Shown here: piece by piece, positions 1 to 5,366 of the stretch
Position numbering within the stretch: position 1 is the first letter of the stretch
Layout of the letters: each line of letters begins with the position of its first letter
Assembly: GCA_947503365.1 (NCBI GenBank)
Contig: CANNDT010000131.1
Coordinates: forward strand, 1 to 10,436
DNA from: CANNDT01 sp945876205
GTDB lineage: Bacteria > Acidobacteriota > Vicinamibacteria > Vicinamibacterales > UBA2999
Direction: 5' to 3'
Length of the DNA stretch: 10,436 nt
The notes under the pieces: model-generated
What the model was told of the DNA's origin: nothing
Database searches by the model: none
What the model saw: only the letters and a program-made list of their open reading frames with translations
Program-made: the position numbers and the translations under genes

Positions 1-159
1 GGTGACAAGCGCCTGAGTGGCGCCAGAGGCTGCCACGAACTCTACGATGAACGCGGAAGGCGAATGCAGTTCTACCACCGTGCCGAGGTCACCGCGACGC
101 AGGCCCTGGTCCGGGAAGTCGCGGGTCAAGACCACGATGTCGAGCAGCGCCGGTGTCAT
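1..159 (-). CDS. DUF4926-like small protein, partial (runs off left edge)
   Basis: The visible part is 53 codons from an ATG at 157-159 and continues beyond the window edge. It begins MTPALLDIVVLTRDFPDQGL, followed by RRGDLGTVVELH and a segment rich in valine and phenylalanine. The pattern 'D-x-V-x-L-T-x-D-x-P-x-x-G-L-x-x-G-D-x-G-T-V-V' is what I associate with DUF4926, small beta-rich proteins of about 60-80 residues and unknown function. Its ATG overlaps the TGA stop of the upstream gene (ATGA overlap), so the two are almost certainly translated together. DUF4926 proteins are often encoded beside DUF6883-like proteins, as here, which suggests an antidote or partner role, but that is inference. 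The family call comes from sequence memory and was not searched. Confidence 0.72.
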   Translation of the reverse strand, partial: MTPALLDIVVLTRDFPDQGLRRGDLGTVVELHSPSAFIVEFVAASGATQALVT

Positions 160-500
160 GTAGTGCCTCCTGGATAGGCGGTCACGAACCGCGCGAAGTC
201 CTCACCCGTGCGCACAAACCAGACGCTGACGACGAGTGCCCCGCCAGCCGGTCCCTGAAGAATAGCCCGAACGACGAAGCGCCGTCCGTACTGATCTATC
301 TCCGCGAGCGTGGCCTCCTGCGGCAGGTGCTGTTCGCGCAGGGCTAGGGCAAAGACGCCCCAGTCGTCGGCTTGGAAGCCTAGCCCGAGGAAGAACCGCG
401 CCTTGAAACGCCCGACCGGATGGGTTGAGGACAGCAGATAGTCTCGAACCTTGGCAGGTTCGATGACCGCGCGTCCGGCGTTGGGAACCCGCACGGCCAA
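156..500 (-). CDS. DUF6883-like protein, first gene of the coupled pair
   Basis: A 114-aa soluble protein with no signal peptide or membrane segment. It has the order I associate with DUF6883: a short N-terminal strand with 'AKVRDYLLSSTHPVGRFKA' (about residues 16-34), then 'RFFLGLGFQADDW' (35-47), a central helix, 'GRRFVVRAILQGPAGG' and a C-terminal 'VSVWFVRTGEDFARFVTAYP'. The start is TTG at 498-500. It is the first possible start after an in-frame TAG, and GAGGA lies 7 bases upstream. The next start in frame, GTG at 492-494, has no better site. The stop overlaps the ATG of the DUF4926-like gene. An attC-like site ends 38 bases before the start, as expected for the first ORF of an integron gene cassette. 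The function is unknown. A two-gene stress or toxin-antitoxin-like module is possible, and no catalytic motif could be named. Confidence 0.75.
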   Translation of the reverse strand: MAVRVPNAGRAVIEPAKVRDYLLSSTHPVGRFKARFFLGLGFQADDWGVFALALREQHLPQEATLAEIDQYGRRFVVRAILQGPAGGALVVSVWFVRTGEDFARFVTAYPGGTT

Positions 501-538
501 ATTCTAGTCCTCGTACGAATGCCGTGGGGATCGAAGGT

Positions 539-624
539 GTCTAACGAAAAGGGTTTCATCCGCACTGCCACGATGATGGCCTCGGCCACCGGCGCGGGCG
601 CAGTGCGGATAAACCCTGTTGGAC
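539..624. repeat. Probable integron attC recombination site
   Basis: An 86-base imperfect palindrome bounded by GTCTAAC (539-545, fits RYYYAAC) and GTTGGAC (618-624, fits GTTRRRY). The two boxes pair at six of seven positions. Inside, gggttt (551-556) pairs with aaaccc (611-616), and atccgcactg (558-567) pairs with cagtgcggat (601-610). A single unpaired c at 557 gives the one-base bulge expected of attC sites. The loop holds a smaller hairpin, tggcc/ggcca (576-587). Size, box consensus, spacing and bulge are all attC features. The spacer between box and stem is lopsided (gaaaa against a single t), which is unusual. The bulge is on the arm next to 539-545, so in the standard model the plus strand is the 'top' strand, which is opposite to the direction of the neighbouring genes. 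Read the other way the boundary box is GTTAGAC, also canonical. Confidence 0.72.
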
Positions 625-877
625 TAAGCCGCGTGGCTCAGCGCATCGAGTCAGCTATGGGGATTGTAAGGCTGCTCGGGCGTGACGTGATGCGACTTTC
701 GGCCGAGGCGCGCGAGCGTGAAGGACGGCCGGCGTCGCATGATGCGCTGGAGATCGCCCAGGGGCCCGTTCTTGTGGCCGCGCCGGCGGTGGATGTCGTC
801 GCCGGTAAAGGGGCAAGGCACAGCGCTGCCGACCGGACGCGTGTCCGCGATGCGCACCGTCGGCGCGAGGACGAGCG
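625..877. other. Non-coding stretch: attC flank and 3' end of the IS91-like element
   Basis: No gene is supported here. Several reading frames are open by chance because of high GC. The stretch from about 651 to 877 lies directly downstream of the transposase, where IS91-family elements carry their replication-origin end. On the minus strand the putative end reads CAATCCCCATAGC (651-663). From memory, similar 'aatccccata' ends occur in IS91-like elements, so 651 is a plausible terminus, but no second copy or empty site is available to prove it. Bases 625-650 then belong to the integron or cassette flank and contain a small hairpin, agcc/ggct (627-637). Confidence 0.45.
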
Positions 878-2086
878 TCATGAGGTATCCGTCACCGGAG
901 CCACGCGCACGACGATCGCGGTGATCTGCATCCGGCCCTCGCCGCAGACCGGACAGCGTGAGAGGTCGACGCCGGTGAGCCGCTGCATCAGCACGGCCGC
1001 CGATTCCGGCCGGAGGTCCTCGGGTGGGGCTTGGCTGAGGAGTGCCCGGCATCGCGCCACCGTGTCTCGCCGTGTGCGATTGGCAAGCAGGCCGAAGTGG
1101 CGAATGCGCATGAAGCCGCGCGGCACCACGTGCAGGAGAAAGCGTCGCAGGAATTCGTCGGCCGCGAGCGTCATCACCTTTCCGCGGTCGTGGTCAGCGT
1201 AGTCCTTCCAGCGGAATTGGACACGACCGTCGCGGTGCTCGACGATCCGATCATTGGACAGCGCGACGCGATGGGTGTACCGACCGAGATAGGCGAGCAC
1301 CTGCTCGGGCCCACCGAAGGGCCGCTTCGCGTACACGATCCAGTCGACCGCTCGCAGTCGACGGAGGACGGCGGTGAAAGCGCGCCGATCGGCCAGATCG
1401 ACGGTGCCTCGGGCGAAGGTGAGTTGACCGGCATCGAACGCGTGCTGCAGGCCCGCCAGATATTTCGCACGAAAGACCCTCGACAGCGCCCGGACGGGAA
1501 ACAGGAACGAGGCGCGCCCGGCGATCCACCGCGAGCGGTTCATGGCCAAGGCGCCGCCGGTGACGAGGCAATGGAGATGGAGGTGTTGCGTCAGGGTCTG
1601 GCCCCACGTGTGCAGGATCGCGGTGATTCCGATCGTGCCACCGAGGTGCCGTGGGTCGCGGCCGAAGGTGAGCAGGGTGTCGGCGGCCGCGCGGAAGAGC
1701 AGCGCGTAGAGCACGCGCGGATTGCCCTGCGCAAGGGCATTGAGGTCGTGTGGCAGTGTGAAGACCACGTGAAAGTACGGGATCGGTAACAGCTCGGCGC
1801 GGCGCGCGGCGAGCCACCGTTCTTTCGTCAGGGTCTGACACTTCGGACAATGGCGGTTACGACAGGAGTTGTACGTGATCCGCGCCGCCCCGCAGCGGTC
1901 ACACGTCTCCCGATGCCCGCCGAGGACGGCGGTGCGGCAGGCCGCGATCGCCCGGAGCGCCCGGTGCTGGACCGTCGCGAGGCGGTGCGTCCGACGATAG
2001 GCATCGCCGTGCGCCCGCACGATGTCCGCGAGTTCCAGCCGAGGCGAGGCGCGCGCGCCCGCCGTGCCCATCGGCACGGCGCACAC
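878..2086 (-). CDS. IS91-family transposase (HUH, two-tyrosine)
   Basis: A 402-aa rolling-circle transposase. It has an N-terminal zinc-binding region with C62-x2-C65, C75, C80 and C83 (CDRCG...SCRNRHCPKC), which binds the element ends. The HUH metal motif lies at H170-L-H172, within QHLHLHCLVTGG. The catalytic pair Y266 and Y270 lies in AYLGRYTHRVALSNDRI. The Y-x3-Y spacing matches IS91/IS801, whereas ISCR transposases keep one tyrosine. A C-terminal CPVC (378-381) is probably a second zinc ribbon. Length fits the family (about 400). The GTG at 2084-2086 is the first start after the recombinase stop, 3 bases away. ATG at 2069-2071 (residue 6) is an alternative, and neither has a good ribosome site, so translation is probably coupled to the recombinase. 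No frameshift or missing catalytic residue is seen, so the protein is predicted active. Confidence 0.93.
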   Translation of the reverse strand: MCAVPMGTAGARASPRLELADIVRAHGDAYRRTHRLATVQHRALRAIAACRTAVLGGHRETCDRCGAARITYNSCRNRHCPKCQTLTKERWLAARRAELLPIPYFHVVFTLPHDLNALAQGNPRVLYALLFRAAADTLLTFGRDPRHLGGTIGITAILHTWGQTLTQHLHLHCLVTGGALAMNRSRWIAGRASFLFPVRALSRVFRAKYLAGLQHAFDAGQLTFARGTVDLADRRAFTAVLRRLRAVDWIVYAKRPFGGPEQVLAYLGRYTHRVALSNDRIVEHRDGRVQFRWKDYADHDRGKVMTLAADEFLRRFLLHVVPRGFMRIRHFGLLANRTRRDTVARCRALLSQAPPEDLRPESAAVLMQRLTGVDLSRCPVCGEGRMQITAIVVRVAPVTDTS

Positions 2087-2089
2087 GGG

Positions 2090-2947
2090 TTATCGCTGCG
2101 GGGGCGGGGCAAACCGCTCGAGCAGATCGAGCGGGGAGTCCGGCCCCATCTCCGTGTGGCGGGTCAACTGAAAGTAGCGGGTCGTCGTGCCGACGTAGGC
2201 GTGCCCGAGCAACCGTTGAATCGTGTGGATGTCGACGCCCGCTTCGAGCAAGTGCGTCGCAAACGCGTGGCGCAACCCGTGGATGCCACCGGGCTTCTTG
2301 ATCCCCGCGCGAAGCTTGGCCAGGTGATAGGCCTTTTGGAGCGCCGTGGGGTGGAGTGGTCGCCCGGTCTCCTGCGACGGAAACAGCCACGTGGTCGGTC
2401 GCGCCGTCGTCCAGTAGGTACGCAGGGTTTCAAGGAGCCGCCGCGACAGCACCGTGTAGCGGTCCTTCCCGCCCTTGCCTTGCTCGACGCGAATGGTCAT
2501 GCGCGCCGAGTCGATGTCGGTGACGCGCAGATGCAGGGCCTCGTTGAGCCGCAAGCCCACGGCGTAGATCGTCAGCAGCATCGTGCGGTGCTTCGGATTC
2601 GCGGCGTGCGCGATCAGCCGCTCAATTTCCTCACGACTGAGAATGGCGGGCAGCGTCCCGGGCTGGCGGGGGGACGGCACACAGAACGTGGTCCGGTCGC
2701 GCTTCAACGTCGTGTGATACAGGAAGCGCAAGGCATTGACGGTGATATTGCACGTGCTCCACGACCGCTGGCGATCGCGAATCAGATGCAGGAGGTAGGC
2801 CTGCACCTCCTCATCGGAAATCACGTCAGGGGATCGGCGGTAGTGTCGGGCGAGGCCAGTCACCGCCCGCAGGTACGTCTCGCGCGTCCGGTCCGCCATC
2901 CCGCGGACCACCATGTCGTCATCCATCCGTCGTCGTAGCTCGGTCAT
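2090..2947 (-). CDS. Tyrosine recombinase (XerC/D-like) of the IS91-type element
   Basis: A 285-aa site-specific recombinase. An N-terminal SAM-like core-binding domain (about 1-90, 'RTRETYLRAVTGLARHYRRS') precedes the catalytic domain. All active residues are present: R133 in GLRLNEAL, K158 in GKGGKDR, H223 and R226 in HGLRHAFATHL, H249 in LLGHA, and nucleophile Y258 in TTTRYFQ. It lacks the extra segment of integron integrases, so it is a different subfamily from the one at 3274-4260. The ATG at 2945-2947 is chosen because GGAGG stands 6 bases upstream. A longer form from GTG at 2977 would start before that site. It precedes the transposase by 3 bases, probably forming one transcript. Its role in IS91-like movement is not established. 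Resolving circular or multimeric intermediates is one possibility. Confidence 0.93.
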   Translation of the reverse strand: MTELRRRMDDDMVVRGMADRTRETYLRAVTGLARHYRRSPDVISDEEVQAYLLHLIRDRQRSWSTCNITVNALRFLYHTTLKRDRTTFCVPSPRQPGTLPAILSREEIERLIAHAANPKHRTMLLTIYAVGLRLNEALHLRVTDIDSARMTIRVEQGKGGKDRYTVLSRRLLETLRTYWTTARPTTWLFPSQETGRPLHPTALQKAYHLAKLRAGIKKPGGIHGLRHAFATHLLEAGVDIHTIQRLLGHAYVGTTTRYFQLTRHTEMGPDSPLDLLERFAPPPQR

Positions 2948-2951
2948 CACA

Positions 2952-2970
2952 CACCTCCGCCGTGACGGCG
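2952..2970 (-). promoter_or_regulatory. Ribosome site of the recombinase with adjoining 13-base palindrome
   Basis: A strong ribosome-binding sequence, GGAGGTG on the minus strand (2952-2958), sits 6 bases before the recombinase ATG. It abuts, and shares one base with, a perfect palindrome, cgccgt-g-acggcg (2958-2970). A hairpin here would flank or partly hide the ribosome site, and the palindrome could equally be a protein-binding site near the element end. The palindrome is seen directly. A regulatory role is inference. Confidence 0.4.
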
Positions 2971-3273
2971 CGAGCACCAGCGCTCGGCCGCATGGATCGA
3001 CGGATTGTGTGACGGCGGATGACGAACGGCAGGGGGCGAACGGCGAACCGGTCCTACCGCGATCAGCGGTTTAGTTCAACAAGTAGTCGGTTCAACTCTG
3101 TAGCCTAGTATTTCTGCGGCGGCTGCAGTCTATCGCGGCGGGAGCGTGGGTTCAACGTGTTGGGATCTCGTGTCGCCGCAGTCACTTGCTATCGACACGA
3201 TGAATTCACACGGGCGGGATAGGCCGTTCTCGATAGCGCAGATATTTCTGCGGGCGTTGCGGGATATCTGAGG
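2971..3273. other. Non-coding stretch between IS91-like element and integron integrase
   Basis: No gene is seen. This stretch is richer in A+T than its surroundings. It holds the presumed right end of the IS91-like element (somewhere near 3000-3070) and three copies of GTTCAAC (GTTGAAC on the minus strand). It also holds the repeated 12-mer 'tatttctgcggg/c' at about 3109-3120 and 3241-3252; the second copy sits in the hairpin cgcaga-tatt-tctgcg (3237-3252). An 8-base inverted repeat, ctgcggcg (3114-3121) / cgccgcag (3174-3181), encloses one of the GTTGAAC sites. The density of small repeats next to the 3' end of an integron integrase suggests an attachment region. Confidence 0.5.
3074..3166 (-). 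other. Candidate attI-like region (three GTTGAAC core sites)
   Basis: On the minus strand GTTGAAC, which fits the integron core consensus GTTRRRY, occurs three times: 3150-3156, 3090-3096 and 3074-3080. The first is faced by an inverted CCCAAC two bases away (CCCAAC-AC-GTTGAAC, 3150-3164). This recalls the paired L/R 'simple site' of attI1, where inverted boxes lie three bases apart. The other two copies could be the accessory direct repeats that attI sites carry. The region is 110-200 bases from the 3' end of the integrase gene, where attI is expected in reverse-oriented integrons. attI sequences are poorly conserved, so this is only a candidate. Confidence 0.35.
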
Positions 3274-4260
3274 TCACCGACGGCCCGCGCCAGGTCCGAG
3301 TTGGTCGAGCGGGCTCCGGACACCTCGGCCGCCCTGGTTGAGAACGTGGGTATATATCATGGTCGTACTCACGTCGCGATGCCCGAGCAGCTCCTGGATC
3401 GTGCGGATGTCGTACCCCGACTCGAGCAGATGGGTCGCGAAGCTGTGCCTGAGCGAATGGCACGTGGCTGGACGAGTAATGCCGGCCGCCCGGGCCGCGT
3501 CCTTCACCGCTCGCTGAAGCACCGATTCGTGCAGGTGATGACGCCGCCGCTCGCCCGTCGCGTCGTCCATGTAGAACCGGGTCGCGGGAAACACCCACTG
3601 CCACGCCCATTCACGCCGGGCATTTGGGTACTTCGCGCGAAGCGCCCCAGGCAGGGCGACGTTCCCGCGCCCGGCCGCGAGGTCGGCGTCGTGTTGCGCC
3701 TTGACCCGCGTCAGGTGATCGACCAGCGGCTGTTTCAAGGCCGTCGGCAGCATGGTCATCCGATCCTTGCCGCCCTTGCCGTCCCTGACCGTTAACTCAC
3801 CGCGATCGAAGTTGAGATCCTTGACGCGAAGTTCGGCGCACTCCAGCAGCCGCAGCCCAGCCCCATACATCAGCGATGCCATCAGCCACACAGGACCGTG
3901 CAGCCGCGAGAGCAACGACGACACCTCGTCTCTGGACAGCACCACCGGCAAGCGGACAGGACGCTGAGCCCGGACGATGTCCTGCATCCAGCCAAGCCGT
4001 TCGCCACAGACGACCTCGTACATGAAGAGAAGGGCGCTGAGCGCCTGGTTCTGCGTCGATGCGCTCACGCCACGAGCGGCCAGGCCTGAAAGAAACGCCG
4101 TCACCTCCGGCTCTCCGAGTTCTCGCGGATGGCGCTTCCCGTGAAACACGATGAAGCGTCGAATCCAGGCGACGTACGCCTGCTCGGTGCGCCGACTGTA
4201 GTGCCTGAGGCGGATCGCCTCGCGGACGCGATCGAGAAGCTTCGGCGGCGATGCGGACAT
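3274..4260 (-). CDS. intI: Integron integrase (IntI-family tyrosine recombinase)
   Basis: A 328-aa recombinase that inserts and excises gene cassettes at attI and attC sites. The N-terminal core-binding domain starts 'PPKLLDRVREAIRLRHYSRR' (5-24), the usual integron integrase opening, followed by 'WIRRFIVFHGKRHPRELG'. The catalytic set is complete: R137 (GAGLRLLE), K162 (GKGGKDR), H268 and R271 (CHSLRHSFATHL), H294 (ELLGHRD) and Y303 (MIYTHVLNQ). Residues about 203-226 ('LPGALRAKYPNA..EWAWQWVFPA') are the insertion found only in IntI proteins and needed for folded attC recognition, and the 'YTHVLNQGGRGVRSPLD' ending is also typical. Length matches IntI1 (337). The ATG at 4258-4260 is chosen because homology begins at once. 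An upstream extension of 46 codons to 4398 is open but unlike the family. No clear ribosome site is seen. The gene points toward, not away from, the attC-like site and cassette genes. Confidence 0.92.
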   Translation of the reverse strand: MSASPPKLLDRVREAIRLRHYSRRTEQAYVAWIRRFIVFHGKRHPRELGEPEVTAFLSGLAARGVSASTQNQALSALLFMYEVVCGERLGWMQDIVRAQRPVRLPVVLSRDEVSSLLSRLHGPVWLMASLMYGAGLRLLECAELRVKDLNFDRGELTVRDGKGGKDRMTMLPTALKQPLVDHLTRVKAQHDADLAAGRGNVALPGALRAKYPNARREWAWQWVFPATRFYMDDATGERRRHHLHESVLQRAVKDAARAAGITRPATCHSLRHSFATHLLESGYDIRTIQELLGHRDVSTTMIYTHVLNQGGRGVRSPLDQLGPGAGRR

Positions 4261-4752
4261 TGGTTGTGGACACAGTGCTGAGCGAACTTCATGCCAGGCT
4301 CCCGCAGTGCGGTCCGCCGCGGTAAGGTTCAGCACAGGGCCACTCCTCGCGTCTGTTCCTGCCACTGTTCCAGTTGGAGCAGTGTGCAGAATCTTCAATG
4401 GGAATCACGGCGGTCGTGAGAGGCAGACCGGTACGCGAGGCGCGTGCGCGGCGCGGTGGTGCCGGCCGTCCGCCGCCGTTCGGAGCACGCCGCGCGCGGC
4501 GACCGGCCGAAGCGCGGAGCGCGAAGGCGGGAGCAGGAAATTGGCCGCCGCGATTCATCGCCGCGACTTCGTGACGCGCGATCCGTGGCATTCGAGTTAG
4601 CAACGGCGGTGCATGCCGCGATGGCGGCTCTTGGGATTGGGTACTAGTCGCGGCGGGAGCGGAAGGGTACGAGCGGCGGACAATTTCCCGGCGTGCGCAG
4701 CCGGCGGCGGATGGACGGCACCACCGCGCCGCGCGAAGCTGGAGGACGACAG
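4261..4752. other. Gene-poor, very GC-rich stretch upstream of intI
   Basis: No convincing gene is present. The open frames are arginine-, alanine- and proline-rich translations of GC-rich DNA with no family resemblance. The first 138 bases could extend the integrase N-terminus but do not look like IntI. Near 4435-4520 the sequence is almost pure CG runs. No GTTRRRY/RYYYAAC pair with the symmetry of attC was found here, and I could not point to an attI on this side of the integrase. The intI promoter should lie here, but no confident -35/-10 pair is visible. Confidence 0.5.
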
Positions 4753-4812
4753 CCTGCCTTGGCGAGCCTAACCCGCCTTCGCCGCTTCGCGGCTTCGGCG
4801 CGCCAAGCAAGG
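4753..4812. repeat. Strong compound palindrome (terminator- or REP-like)
   Basis: Nested inverted repeats lie 5 bases past the stop of the cytochrome c remnant. The outer arms cctgccttggcg (4753-4764) and cgccaagcaagg (4801-4812) match at 10 of 12 positions. The inner hairpin is cgcc-ttc-gccgcttcgcggc-ttc-ggcg (4774-4800), with a ttcg tetraloop. On the minus strand a GTTAGGC box (4766-4772) sits within it. There is no T-run, so an ordinary intrinsic terminator is not certain. A repeated extragenic palindrome is equally likely, and such 'ttcgccgcttcgcggcttcggcg' repeats look familiar from this kind of genome. Confidence 0.6.
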
Positions 4813-4817
4813 CCCGC

Positions 4818-5162
4818 TTACGGCATCCGCGACGAGACGTAGGCGGCGATGTTGACGTAGTCTTCGTCGGTGAGCTTGGCCACCACGGGTTGCATCAGGC
4901 TGCTCCACTCGCCGTGGCGGGCGCCGGACTGCATGTCGTACATCTGGCGCGCGAGATAGCTTGGCGAGCGGCCGGCGATATGGGGAACGGGACCCATGCC
5001 GCGCAGGTCGGCGCCGTAGCACACACCGCAGGCGACGGTGCGGCCGCTGCCGCCGGTCGTCACCAGCGCTTCGCCCTTCTTGATGCTGCCGACCGGTACG
5101 TAGGCGACGAAGCCCGAGCGCGGATTCCGCAGCGGCTCACTCTGCTCGTTGTTCTCCGGCAC
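4818..5162 (-). pseudogene. Cytochrome c gene remnant (C-terminal domain only, CxxCY)
   Basis: From VPENNEQ (starting at 5160-5162) to the TAA at 4818 the translation matches the last ~114 residues of periplasmic c-type cytochromes. It reads 'FVAYVPVGSIKKGEALVTTGG', then the heme site ACGVCYGADLRGMGPVPHIA, then 'GRSPSYLARQMYDMQSGAR' and 'KLTDEDYVNIAAYVSSRMP'. I recall this family as two-domain proteins whose N-terminal heme domain and signal peptide come first, and both are missing here. The heme motif should be CxxCH. Here the fifth position is tyrosine (TAC, 5016-5018), one C-to-T change from CAC, so the axial histidine is lost. Upstream it is joined directly to a broken SMP-30 gene. Its frame stays open through that fragment to an ATG at 5366, giving a possible 182-aa chimera with a nonsense N-terminus and no signal peptide. 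Confidence 0.8.
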
Positions 5163-5366
5163 CCTCGACAAACGTCGAGGTGTTGCCGCTTGCGTCGACC
5201 TTGGTGATGTGATCCGCGCGCTTCTCGGTGAAGATGATGCCGCTCCCGTCAGGCAGTCCGTTTGTGCCGGCGGCAACGACGCCGGGAATGGCGGAGGCGA
5301 GAGCTTCCTTGGGCGGAGGGAGCGGCGCCTGACCCTGGCCAGGAGTCCGGCGCCAGCTTTTCGCAT
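5137..5366 (-). pseudogene. SMP-30/gluconolactonase-like 5' gene remnant
   Basis: The ATG at 5364-5366 overlaps the stop of the upstream gene (TAATG) and begins MRKAGAGLLA, the start of a signal peptide. The frame then shifts. In the next frame the translation 'GQAPLPPPKEALASAIPGVVAAGT' (about 5260-5331) and 'KVDASGNTSTFVEG' (ending near 5162) matches residues about 37-100 of the intact SMP-30-like protein at 6838-7836. Between these blocks the segment carrying the metal-binding TEGP loop is gone: 'GTNGLPDGS' replaces about 17-20 residues. The reading ends at TGA 5137-5139, after running into the cytochrome fragment. The rest of the propeller is absent. At least two deletions plus the fusion make this a dead gene. 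Confidence 0.75.

Larger units (their letters stand above)
651..3070 (-). mobile_element. IS91-family element with accessory tyrosine recombinase (ends approximate)
   Basis: Two genes in the same direction, a tyrosine recombinase (2090-2947) and an HUH transposase with the YxxxY motif (878-2086), are separated by three bases. This recombinase-plus-Y2-transposase arrangement is known for a subgroup of IS91-like elements. IS91 elements move by rolling-circle transposition, have no ordinary terminal inverted repeats and make no target duplication, so their ends cannot be read from repeats. The left end is put near 651 because of the CAATCCCCATAGC sequence downstream of the transposase. The right end is put near 3070, before the GTTGAAC sites, and is only a guess. 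Both genes look intact. The element lies between an attC-like site and an integron integrase. Confidence 0.6.

Noticed and set aside
651..1052. Minus-strand 133-codon frame ending PYNPHS as a passenger gene of the IS91-like element
   Set aside because: Half of it overlaps the transposase in another frame, and the remainder has no family resemblance; the ending reflects the element terminus.
519..1202. Long plus-strand open frame (227 codons) overlapping the attC-like site and transposase 3' end
   Set aside because: It runs antisense to the transposase, is rich in arginine and alanine, and matches no family; it is open because of high GC.
1031..2938. Long plus-strand frames antisense to the transposase and recombinase
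   Set aside because: The minus-strand genes have all catalytic motifs in order; these are their shadows.
4261..4398. N-terminal extension of the integrase to 4398
   Set aside because: IntI homology starts at once from the ATG at 4258-4260; the 46 extra residues resemble nothing in the family and the total length would exceed the norm.
4289..4810. 173-codon minus-strand frame upstream of the integrase
   Set aside because: Low-complexity arginine/alanine/proline translation of GC-rich DNA that crosses the 4753-4812 palindrome, with no ribosome site or homology.
4766..4820. Second attC site around GCCTAAC/GTTAGGC at 4766-4772
   Set aside because: No partner GTTRRRY box exists on the other arm and the stem geometry is that of nested hairpins, not an R-L-L-R attC.
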